From: Arachis hypogaea
Taxonomy: Eukaryota > Streptophyta > Magnoliopsida > Fabales > Fabaceae
Assembly (NCBI RefSeq): GCF_003086295.3
Contig: NC_092053.1
Coordinates: forward strand, 89,562,745 to 89,626,744
Length of the DNA: 64,000 bases
Direction: 5' to 3'
The translations under genes were made by a program, and so were the position numbers. Under the pieces are notes generated by a model. The model searched no databases, had not been told where the DNA came from, and saw only the letters and a list, made by a program, of their open reading frames with translations. This document shows, piece after piece, positions 12,324 to 22,499 of this stretch (position 1 is the first letter of the stretch; every line of letters starts with the position of its first letter).

Positions 12324-13124
12324 TCACCATTCAAATCATTGGGGTAGCATCCATTTCTTAAACAAGTGATTTTTCATTTACTCAACTCTTTTAAGATCCT
12401 AATCATTGTAGATTTTTTTTTAAGTTTTTATTTGTGGTTATTACTACCAAACTTGTAGACAAGTTTTCACTAAATAAGAAATCTTGTGTGACGTTTTCTA
12501 TATGCTAAGCTAGTGAATAAATTCATTATATTCCTTTTAAACTAAGACTTACATTCTTGCTCTATAAACTACTATGAACTACTAATTTGTTATATTCTAT
12601 CTGTAGATGCAGGCGCTCAAAATCATTGATAATGGCTAACTTTTAGTCCTATCTTTTTTCATGTCAATATAAAGTTGGTTTGATTAAATCATGCTTTCTC
12701 CACACTAGTAACAACTCATTGACACTTTATTAAAAATACTCTAGTTGCTAGTTGTTGGTATTATAGATCAGCTTATTTTAATCTTATTTGAGCCTCATGT
12801 TTTTTAATTTATGATTTATTGCAAAAGAATAGGAGATGATGAACATTATGCTCCTGCAATTTCAACTATTGGTAGACCAATTGTTGAAAAATGTAGCATT
12901 TTTAATGCACTAGTTGGTGAGGACAGAACAATAGTAAGCATTGTCCGTGGCATTACACGTGATGCCATTGATATAATAATGTATTGGAGCAGATGGGCAG
13001 GTTTGATTCTTTTCGTGACAATCCTTTAATTCAATTTTTGTGAACAATTATAAAAGCTACTGACTACTCAATAAGATGTTTTATGTTCGTGACAACGAAA
13101 CTCAGAAAGGATTTTGTTAAGGTG
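12324..13124. other. AT-rich flank between CACTA-like element and MULE
   Basis: Contains one compact coding-like frame (12811-13029), described separately. Otherwise nothing recognisable. Confidence 0.5.
12811..13029 (+). CDS. Unrecognised short coding-like exon
   Basis: 72-codon frame whose residues 4-60 ([18 protein letters not shown] onward, ending near YWSRWAG) look like globular protein, unlike the low-complexity frames around it. A GT at the end of WAG (near 13000) could be a splice donor, so it may be an exon of a gene truncated by the MULE at 13125. I do not recognise the family, and no partner exon is visible upstream. Confidence 0.3.
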   Translation: MIYCKRIGDDEHYAPAISTIGRPIVEKCSIFNALVGEDRTIVSIVRGITRDAIDIIMYWSRWAGLILFVTIL

Positions 13125-13812
13125 ATTACATACCCTTCTTACATGTTCTAATTAATTGGTGACAAGTGTCTTCATTAATTCCAATCAACAAATGAATTTT
13201 TAATTTTTAAAAATTAAAAATAATGAATTTAATACATGTATTAAATACTTTATATATACATAACTTAATACACTGTACATACGTTTTAACTCTGGTTAAA
13301 TCAAATCACCATACGTGGTAAACCTTAAATAAATTATTTAAAAGAAAAAAAAAGAAAAAGAAAAATTGGTTTTCCTCTTCTTCCCTAACCCTAATCCCCT
13401 CAACGGCACCAATTCCCCCTAACACAAATCCCCTCAACAGCACCAATTCCCCAGTGAGGCAGCAAGCCAACAACCCCTCCAGGCTCTAACCCCGCCGGCC
13501 GTCTCGTCGTCTTCGTCTCGTCGGACACGGTGCGGCTTCGACGACCTCCCTGCACGTCGCGTTTTGGCTCGCAGCCTCGCAGGTCATCTTCTTTATCGCA
13601 GCTCCTTGCTCTGTCGGTGCTGTCATCGCTTCCTCTCTGTCACTGCTGCCTCCCCTTCGCCAGAGTCTGCTTCGCCATACTCGAACAGGTTGGTCTCCTA
13701 CTCTCCTCACTTCTCTGCATTGGTGAAGTGAAAGTGTGAAACCCATTATCTCTATTTTTTTTGTTATTCAACTGGATTTTAATTTAATTAAGTGAGTGAG
13801 TAACTGATTAAT
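13125..13812 (+). repeat. Left terminal inverted repeat of the MULE
   Basis: Runs from ATTACATACCCTTCTTACAT to GAGTAACTGATTAAT and matches the reverse complement of 34720-35406 with few mismatches and small indels. It includes a GC-rich part (13480-13700) whose open frames on both strands (13486-13746 minus, 13530-13739 plus) recur in the other TIR and are not independent genes. Confidence 0.9.
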
Positions 13813-13965
13813 GATGTTGAATTGTTGATTATGAATCTGTTTATGTTATATTGTTAATGGCAGATTGATGATGTTTATGTTATATCTGTATATGAGTCTG
13901 ATTAATGATGTTGAATTGTTGATTCTTGGCTATGTAACATACATAGGTTAATGGCAGATTGATGT
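13806..13965. repeat. Diverged ~93-bp direct duplication
   Basis: ATTAATGATGTTGAATTGTT at about 13809 and 13902, and TTAATGGCAGATTGATG at about 13854 and 13949, show a tandem duplication just inside the left TIR. Confidence 0.7.
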
Positions 13966-14966
13966 TTGTTTTCTGATTATTAGTGTTTATGGTTGTTTTG
14001 TTGGCATACCAAACTTTATGCCATATTCATCCCGGCCACTCTTCACTGCTACACAGTCATCTCCAGAAACTATATAGCAATCTTCAATTCTGGTGTTTGT
14101 GCAAGAATCTAAGAATAGGAAAAAAATCAACAAAATGTAAGAAAAAAAATTTCTTAATCTATATTCTATATGATTTGTTTAGGAACTCTTAGTTTGTTGT
14201 TTGGAGACAGAGTAATATAGTCTCAAACTCTGCTGGGATGATTTAATCGATAGTCATATAAAAAGTTCTAACGTTAAAAAAATATTAAACATACTTGTTG
14301 TGTTTTCAAGATGCTAAAGCAAACACTCCCTTAATGGATAGATGCATAATATTGAATCTGTCATGTGATTTGCTTCCGGTGTTGAAGCATAAGAGAATCA
14401 AGTGCCTCATAACTTGACCCACCTTTGGCCAACGATTTCAACGCACTCTCTTTGACCTCTTTGACTCTCTCTTTCACCGCCTTCCTTTCTTCACCCTCCA
14501 TTACACCCCCTCACAACTCTCCCTATTAATAGTAGTTGTTATTTTGTTGGTGTCACAAAAGTCAAAAAATCAAATGTGATTTTGAAATGCTTTTAAGACT
14601 CTAATTTGAATAATGTGAACATATATATGAACTAATAACTATATCACAAGGATAGGATTATTATTATTATTATTACCTGATATAAGTTGGATGAACATGC
14701 CATGATCGTGAATTCAGGAGTGTTAGATTTGAGATTTGAATATTGTTCGAGAACATTAATTCAATTGTAGTAGTACGACTAATTTTATGGATTGTTATTC
14801 TTATTGTGTCAAATTAAGATACTATTGTAGTAGTACTAACTAATTTCATGTCTATTTTTGTATTAGTTATCCTTAGAATTTGAATCTTGGTTGTTCTTAA
14901 AATGTTGGTGAAGATATTATTTTAAATTTTTTAAGTTTTTGACTATTTTTTATTTTTTATTTATGT

Positions 14967-15072
14967 GGGACCGGTTTTACCGGTTTAACCAGTAATTTAT
15001 CGGTTGAACTAATAAACCAATGAACCAGTAGCCCGACCGGTTTGATCACCGGTTCGGTTCTTACAACTATGA
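14967..15072. repeat. ACCGGTT-rich tract, possible MITE terminus
   Basis: GGGACCGGTTTTACCGG through ACCGGTTCGGTTCTTACAAC contains several ACCGGTT copies in both orientations. This resembles one end of a small DNA transposon. No matching left end was found, so it is reported only as a repeat. Confidence 0.4.
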
Positions 15073-15402
15073 ATATAGTTTTTAATGGGAAGTTTTGAAA
15101 AATCTAAGGTGTTGTTTTATAACTTTGAAAACTAAATATTGCTTAAAACTATCATCATGAACTTATAAACAACTTAAAATTAATTAATACATAAGTGCGT
15201 TTATTCAAATTTTTCTTATGTATATCTACATTTGTTTACTATTAGTTAATAATTTTTTGATTACATTGATTGATTGTGTATTATTATTTATTGTGATAAT
15301 ATTTTTTTTTACTATTCAAATTTCCTTAGATGCAATTGAATAGTATTGTGCTCATACATTTTTTTTTACATTTTATGTTAATAATAGACTTACAACACAA
15401 GT

Positions 15403-15637
15403 ATGGGGAGCGTTCTCAAAAATTCAACAAAGAGTTCTGTTGAATTTGATGATTTGAGTTTTGAGTATAGTAGTTCTAATGAAGAAAATGATATAAATAT
15501 ATCTCAAAAGAAGGGTACAATTGATGAAGCTATGAAAATGGTTGATCGTGGAGATGGATTTGGTGAAGTTGAGAAGAAGTTAACTGAGTTGACTAAGGAT
15601 GACATTTGGGGTATTGAGCATGATAGTGTAGAGCAGT
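15403..15637 (+). pseudogene. FAR1-like transposase, N-terminal part (cut by element B)
   Basis: ATG at 15403 opens an acidic, Ser/Asp/Glu-rich stretch of 78 codons ending in SVEQ. The frame is interrupted at the GCAGT duplication (15633-15637) by element B. If element B and one GCAGT are disregarded, the frame continues at 24546 directly into the FAR1 DNA-binding domain. This piece is therefore the start of the gene described at 24541-27254. Confidence 0.75.
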
Positions 15638-16616
15638 TAATGGTGTATTTTGGAAAACGAAACGAATTCCAAACACCTAAAACTAACCGGCAAGTATACC
15701 GGGTCGCATCAAGTAGTAAAACTCACTTAGAGTGAGGTCGATCCCACAGTGATTGATGGATCAATAAACTTTAGTGGGTGATTAGTTTAGTCAAGCTAAC
15801 ATTGGTGAGTGATAATTGATGCAGCAGAAAGTAAATAACAAGAGAATTTAAAGTGCAGGAAGTAAAATTGCAGAAACTTAAAGTGCAAGAAAAGTAAATT
15901 GACAAAATCTTAAAGAGAAAGAAAAGTAAATTGCATGAAAAGTAAAGGGGGTTGGGTGCAGGGAATTTAAAGAAAGCAATAGATTAAGGTTTAAAGCAAC
16001 TGCAGAGAATTAAACTTGCTGAAAAAGTAAATCAAATCATGAACAGAAATGTAAAGTGCCAAACAAGTGCAGAAGAATTAAATTGCTTGAAAGTAAATTG
16101 AATTTGGTGCTGGATTTGCAGAAATTAAACAAGAGAAAGTAAAATGGCATTAAACAGAGAAGTAAAGGATGAATTAAAATGCAACAGATCTAAACAAGAG
16201 AAGATGAATTACTTGAGAAACCAAACAGAAAGTAAAATGTAGCTCTACAATAGCTCAAGGGAAATTAAAGATCTCAGGGGTTGGATGAGACTAGAAAACA
16301 AGTCTAGATCTCAAATCCTTCCTTGATCCACCCAAGAACAATTGCAAAAGAAAATGGAGTAGTAAAGTGCAAAAGAAGTAGAAGAAGGCAGTAAACAGAA
16401 TTTGAATTCAAATCACAATTTCTAAAGTTATGCAGAAAAATAAACAAGAGATCTCAAGGTGAGATTGAAATAGAATTTCTCCAATTCTTCACCCCAAAAT
16501 TCAGAAACAGAAAGTAGAATTTCAGAAGTAAGAGCAAAGAGAAGAGAGAGCTCTCTAATGGAGCCAACCTCCTATGCTTTCTAATCGAGCTCCCCTCACA
16601 AAGATGGAAATGATGC

Positions 16617-16624
16617 CTTATATA
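16617..16624 (-). promoter_or_regulatory. TATA box of element B, left LTR
   Basis: TATATAAG on the minus strand inside CCTATATAAGGC. The same box occurs in the right LTR and in both LTRs of element E. Confidence 0.6.
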
Positions 16625-17058
16625 GGCTTTTTGCAAAATAAAATGAAAATGAAATGAAAAATAAATTAAATAAAAGTCCTAATTCTAGCTTGTTCTTGTG
16701 CCTTTGAGTGATGATGTGGCCTTTGCTTGCTTTGGATTTGAAGAGAAATGGGTTTGGTTGGCCTTGATTTAATTTGGTGAGGAATTGAATTTAAATGGAA
16801 TTTTGGTTGAATTTTGGCCTATGAGTGTTTTCTCCCAGCAGAGTGCTCTGCCCTTGTGGGAAGCGGAGCATTGAGCTTGTGGTGTGTCTTGTGCGCGCAC
16901 CAAGTCCTCCTGGCCGTGTCAAACTTGTGCAAGGAATGAAGAGAGTAGCGCTCTGCTCTTCTTGGGAGCGTAGCACTCCTTTTGCGGGTGAGGTTCCAGG
17001 TTCAAGCCTTGGTGAAAGCATTTGGGGAGAGATTTTCTCTCTAAGAGCGGAGCATTAT

Positions 17059-18775
17059 TGGTGCACGAAATTGTGATCTCAGGCAACGGCGCCAGAAACT
17101 CTGTACGCACATCTTAATAAATCGTTTTTCATTCACAACTTCAATACAACTAACCAGCAAGTGCACTGGGTCGTCCAAGTAATAAACCTTACGTGAGTAA
17201 GGGTCGATCCCACGGAGATTGTTGGTATGAAGCAAGCTATGGTCACCTTGTAAATCTTAGTCAGGCGGATATAAAATAGTTATGGAGTTTTCGAACATAA
17301 ATAATAAATAGATAGAAAATAAGGATAGACACACTTATGTATATCATTGGTGAGAATTTCAGATGAGTGTATAGAGATGCTTTCGTTCCTCTGAACCTCT
17401 GCTTTCCTGCTGTCTTCATCCAATCAATCTTACTCCTTTCCATGGCTGGCTTTATGTAAGGACATCACCGTTGTCAATGGCTACTTTTTATCCTCTCTGG
17501 AAAATGGTCCGATGCGCTGTCACTGCATGGCTAATCGTCTGGAGGCATCATCCTTGTCAATGGCTGCATCCCATCCTCTTGTGAAAATGGTCCAAATGCT
17601 CTGTCACAGCACGGCTAATCATTTGAGGTTCTCGATCATACTGGAATAGGATTCACCCTCCTTTTGCGTCTGTCACTACGCCCAGCACTCGCGAGTTTGA
17701 AGTTTGTCACAGTCATTCAATCCCAGAGTCCTACTCGGAATACCACAGACAAGGTTTAGACTTTCCGGACTCTCATGAATGCCGCCATCAATCTAGCTTA
17801 TACCACGAAGATTCTGATTAAGAGATCCAAGAGATACTCATTCAATCTAAGGTGGAACGGAAGTGGTTGTCAGGCATGCGTTTGTGGGGGAATGATGATG
17901 AATGTCACATTCATCACATTCAGGTTGAAGTGCGAATGAATATCTTAGAAGCGGAATAAGTTGAATTGAATAGAAAAATAGTAGTACTTTGCATTAATCT
18001 TTGAGGAACAGCAGAGCTCCACACCTTAATCTATGGAGTGCAGAAATTCTACCGTATGAAAATACATAAGTGATAATGGTTCAGGCATGGCCGAATGGCC
18101 AGCCCCCATGAAAGTCTAAGATAGCATAAAACTAATCAAAGATATCTAATACAATAGTAAAAAGTCTTATTTATAATAAACTAGTTACTAGGGTTTACAG
18201 AAGTAAGTAATTGATGCATAAATCCACTTCCGGGGCCCACTTGGTGTGTGCTTGGGCTGAGCTTGAATGTTACACGTGTAGAGCTCAATCTTGGAGTTGA
18301 ACGCCAGTTTGTAACGTATTTCTGGCGTTCAACTCTGGCTTGTGACGTGTTTCTGGTGTTTAACTCCAGACAACAGCGTAGAACTGGCGTTCAACGCCCT
18401 TTTACATCGTCTAAACTCGGCCAAAGTATGGACTATTATATATTGCTGGAAAGCACTGGATGTCTACTTTCCAACGCAATTGGAAGCGCGCCATTTTGAG
18501 TTCTGTAGCTCCATAAAATCTACTTTGAGTGCAAGGAGGTCAGAATCCAACAGCATCAGCAGTCCTTCTTCAACATCTGAATCTGATTTTTGCTCAAGTC
18601 CCTCAATTTCAGCCAGAAAATACCTGAAATCACAGAAAAACACACAAACTCATAGTAAAGTCCAGAAATGTGAATTTAACATAAAAACTAATGAAAAAAT
18701 CCCTAAAAGTAACTAGATTATACTAAAAATATACTAAAAACAATGCCAAAAAGCGTATAAATTATCCGCTCATCA
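17059..18775 (-). mobile_element. Solo LTR, D family, nested in the LTR of B
   Basis: 1717 bp from TGGTGCACGAAATTGTGATC to CGCTCATCA with exact 5-bp duplication ATTAT (17054-17058, 18776-18780). The undisturbed sequence is visible in the sister LTR near 23909. It contains U5 hairpins at 17153-17215 and GGCGTTCAAC-type palindromes at 18300-18410. Unlike its relatives it carries a primer-site-like insert at 17079-17101. Confidence 0.92.
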
Positions 18776-19400
18776 ATTATGCTTTGGAGTGAGGCTCCAG
18801 CTTCAAACCTTGGTGGAAGCATTGGCTGATTTTTTTGCTTATTTTTGGTCCTTAAAGATGCCTTCTACTTGTGCCTTAATTTCATGCCAAATATGGATTG
18901 CCATATATCGTTGGAAATCTCTGAATGTCAGCTTTCCAATGCAACTGGAAGCACATCAATCAGACATCTGTAGCTCAAGTTATAGCCCTTGGAAGGAGGC
19001 ATGGTCATGCTGTGGTCGCCCAGATTTTAACTTAGCGAAAATTTTGCTTCCAAGCTTATTTTGAACTCTTATAGTGCTCAGCTCTTGGCAAGAGCGGAGC
19101 TTTGTGTGCTGATTGCCAATCCCCTTTAATTTGGTCATAGGCCACGCTTTTAAAAGCGTGGCCTAAGGCTCCAAAGTGTGCTCCAACTTCAAAGTGTGCC
19201 CCAAAGCTCTTTTTTTCTCCTTTTTAGATTATTTTGTGCTCCTTTGCTTCTTTTTCTTCTTATTTCCTACATGATTTATAAAAATTAAAAGATCAAGAAA
19301 ATATACCATTTAAGTACAAAAGTATTCAATATTTACGCACAAATAATCAATTTCTTGTATGAAAAAGCATAGAAAAACATGACATGGTGACATGTCATCA

Positions 19401-19437
19401 CAACACCAAACTTAAACCTTGCTTGTCCTCAAGCAAG
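19401..19437 (-). promoter_or_regulatory. Hairpin and polypurine-side motif next to the 3' LTR of B
   Basis: CTTGCTTG (19418-19425) and CAAGCAAG (19430-19437) form an 8-bp perfect stem with loop TCCT. Between it and the LTR lies, on the minus strand, AAGTTTGGTGTTG, in the position of a polypurine tract. Element E has the same arrangement at 59470-59506 with only the loop changed. Confidence 0.6.
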
Positions 19438-21120
19438 AAAAGAATCATGCAATAAAGATTGATAATCCAAGGTAAGAAGAATAGCAACTCAATGTTCATG
19501 GTTAGCTAGTTTTCTATGCATGCTACAATCACAAAAGAAATGTAAATGATTAATGCTTCTATCTAGCTCATTTTATGAAATCTTTTTCTTATATTTCTTC
19601 TTTGAAACAAGCTTTTGATTTTTTTTTATTAGCTTCTCCTTTTGGGTGCTTTGCCCCATGAGTTGATAATAAAGCTATGACTTCTAAATGCTTTGTTTTC
19701 AAGTATTACCACTTGATACATAAGCACCACAAGCATTTAATTAGAGGACTTCATTAAGCTCATTTGTTTCTTTTCTTGACTCTCTAATCATTGATGCTCA
19801 GAACCTTGAGCTTTGAGGGAGTGTTTTTGCACTTGAGCCTAGCCTTGACTTCTAAGTGTTTTGTTTTCAAGCATTTGCCTTGATACATAAACACCACAAG
19901 TACTTAACAAATAAATTGCCATTAGTACTCAGAGCCTTCAGCTTTCTCATTCTTTCCCTTTTTCTTTCTTGCTTTATTTGCATTTACTTCCTTCAAGGTT
20001 TTCATGATTTCAAAAGATTTCACAAAATGTCCTAGATGAAAACTTCAATTAAATAAAATCCAATGCAATTGAGCAACAATTAATCATACTAGCTTTCCAA
20101 TACTTGTATGCACATGCTAAAATCTTCTTTAATTCCTTGTTTGTTTATGATCATAATGCTTTATTGCTTTTGAACTCACAAAACTTAAGTTGGTAGTGAT
20201 AATGCCACAGCAACATGTTACAAATCAAGATTCAAGCTATGCTTTATTCATACACACATGTAAACAGAAAAGATGAAGACAATCATGCAATTTAAGTGCT
20301 GGAAACAAATGAGGAGAAAAGGAACTCTACAACCTTGTAGTTCATCTTCATTATTGTTGTCCTTTTTCTTCTATTCTTCCTCTTTCCCTTGCCAAACTCA
20401 GAATGCTTGCTCATCCTCAAGCAACAATTAGAAAAATGGCTATGGGGCTAAGATGGATCATGAATGTCTTATACAATGAAATGTTAGTAGCACATGTGTT
20501 TTAAGCAAGCAAAATTAAAGATAACAATCAAGGCACAAGAGATAGAGACATTTTGATTGGATAGATAAGAAGGTGTGCACAATACATTGCATAAAAGATA
20601 AGTGGCACACCAAACTTAGTGTGACACTTTCACTTGGAATTAATGCAAGTATCTTGTAAGAATTGGAACCAAATTTTGTTGCATAGCAACACTAAACTTA
20701 GAATGCAATCATATGTCAATTTATTTGAATTAAAACTAAGCAAGTGAAACTGTTATTTGTTAAGTACAATCACCAAGCCAAGAATCTGTCATGAATAAAA
20801 CTCTCTTTGTAATGTATTAACAAACACAGTAAATAAGTAAACTAAAATGAAAGCATTTAAAAACAGAAAAATGACTAAAGAAAGTAGAATGAAAAAGTGT
20901 CAAATTAAAAGAGAAAAATAAAACTGCAGAGGCATTATGATTATGCAGACAAGTAGTGTTGCTTGAATGAATTGAATAGAAAATAAGTGGCACACCAAAG
21001 TTAGAATCTTGGTGTGTCACTTTCATTTTTGATTTGATGCAATCATCCAAGAAGATTGAAAACAATTTGTTGCAAGGTAACACCAAACTTAGAATGTAAC
21101 CATATGCCAATTTATTGAGT
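19438..21120. other. Non-coding internal region of element B
   Basis: No ORF of note. It has further copies of the AAGTTTGGTGT motif (minus strand; near 20607, 20690, 20993, 21082). Most of it aligns by eye with 59507-61255 of element E, so it is family sequence rather than a gene. Confidence 0.6.
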
Positions 21121-22323
21121 TTAAACAAAACAAAGAACGAAAACAAAGCAGAGAAGAGAAATTATACCTACGGTTGACATGTTGTTCACTTTCTTCCTCT
21201 TCTTCCAGTTTGTTAATAGGAATGACCTTAAGAGGGGAGAAGATTCAGCTAGTGTCCCTTGTCTTGGCCTTTCCTCAGCAAGCTTCTTTTTGCAAATGGC
21301 TTGATTGATCTTGCTTGCTGGATCAGGGACAGGATTGGTGCTCTTGCTAGTTGCCTTCACTCCTTTGAATTCAAAACTTGGTTGCTGTGTGATTATTGGA
21401 GTTTTGTATTCATTTAGAGCCTCTTGAATTGGTGGTTCCATGAACTCTTCCTTCATGTACTTCTCTGCCTCACTTGAGTGTAAATTTTCTGGAATGACTT
21501 CCTCACTTTCTTGCTCATCCACTCCTTTCTTTGCACCCAATATTTGACTTAATAGCTTTTTCATTGAGGAGGTTTGTTGATCTTCCCAATATTTCTTCAT
21601 CTCTTCTTCATATTTTTCAATTACAGATTCAATTGTTGAGAGTTTTTGGGTCAGAGAAGTTTGTGAGAGTTGTGAGTCTTCATGTTCCCTTGTCATCTCA
21701 AGTGCAGTTTCATTTTCAACCACCTCATTCTTCATTGAAAGTTCACTTGATGCAGTAGCCTCCTCATCTTGCTCTTCCACTTTATCCTTCACATCCATCA
21801 ATTGGTCTTCATTTTCCTTGCTTTGTAGTTCTAAGCGTTTCTCTGTGTCCTCCAATTGCTCATCCGTCTCCTGAGAAAGGATTTCTAGTTCTCTCCGGGA
21901 TTGTTGCTGTTCCTCCACAATTCTGTTGAACATGGACTCAAGCTTTGAGAGTCTTTGGCTCGTGGAAGTTTGTGTTGAGGCATATTTAGGTGATGAAGAA
22001 TTTTCAAATGTAGAAGTTGGAGGTGAGGTTGGACACTCTCTCATGTGAGTTGACTGCTCAGAATTTGCAGTTTCTTGGTAATACTCCCAGCCACCATTGG
22101 AATAATGACTTGAATCATTTTGTGGTGGAGGAAAATATCCCATATGATTTTCTTTCTCATCTTGTGGTTCTGAAGCATAGCTCCATGAATTGGAGTGCCC
22201 AGAATTTGCAGTTTCTTAGTGATATTTCCAACCACCATTAGAGATTGATGATGGTGGGTGATATCCTATAAAATTTTGTTTGACCATAAGATGAGTTGAA
22301 CTCCATTTGTATTTTGTAAACAT
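21121..22323 (-). pseudogene. Element B ORF: coiled-coil acidic protein with basic tail, one stop
   Basis: Best start is ATG at 22321-22323, in frame with the Met at 22143. A TAA at 22216-22218 interrupts it; from 22143 there are 340 open codons. The N-terminus has two repeats of a GYFPPP...SNGGWEY type motif. Residues 60-250 are Glu/Gln-rich with leucine heptads (SKLESMFNRIVEEQQQSRRE). The tail is Lys/Arg-rich (FLLTNWKKRKKV). Element E encodes a related protein with the best match in the last ~90 residues. There is no known domain; it may be a structural protein replacing gag. Function unknown. Confidence 0.65.
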
Positions 22324-22474
22324 CAATGAAATTTGAAATTCATGTCACAGAGAAAGAATTTCTTAGTGAGGCAATAGCTCAAACACCTTGCTATCAATTT
22401 AAAACAGAGAACAAAAACAAAAAAAATGCTTGATCTAGACTTCTCACCCACTTAATCATTGTTGATCTAAATCA

Positions 22475-22492
22475 ATCCCCGGAAATGGCGCC
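22475..22492 (-). promoter_or_regulatory. Primer binding site of element B
   Basis: TGGCGCCATTTCCGGGGATT on the minus strand just inside the right LTR. It is the tRNA-Asp-type site with changes in the middle. Confidence 0.8.
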
Positions 22493-22499
22493 AAAAACT

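Larger units (their letters stand above)
15638..19400 (-). mobile_element. 3' LTR of element B (holds nested solo LTR)
   Basis: Starts TAATGGTGTATTTTGG (the terminal TG is mutated to TA; the other LTR has TGATGGTG) and ends ATGTCATCA. U5 hairpin block at 15686-15755, minus-strand TATA box at 16617-16624, stem-loop block at 18909-18941, palindrome cassette at 19139-19164. Confidence 0.9.

Noticed and set aside
13090..13124. Search for a 9-bp MULE target duplication (left flank TTTTGTTAAGGTG against right flank ACCCTCAAATTAG)
   Set aside because: No 9-mer match under any boundary tried, so no duplication is claimed.
13486..13746. 86-aa and 69-aa frames in GC-rich DNA
   Set aside because: They lie inside the MULE terminal repeat, with mirror versions in the right repeat (34806-35088). 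No motif.
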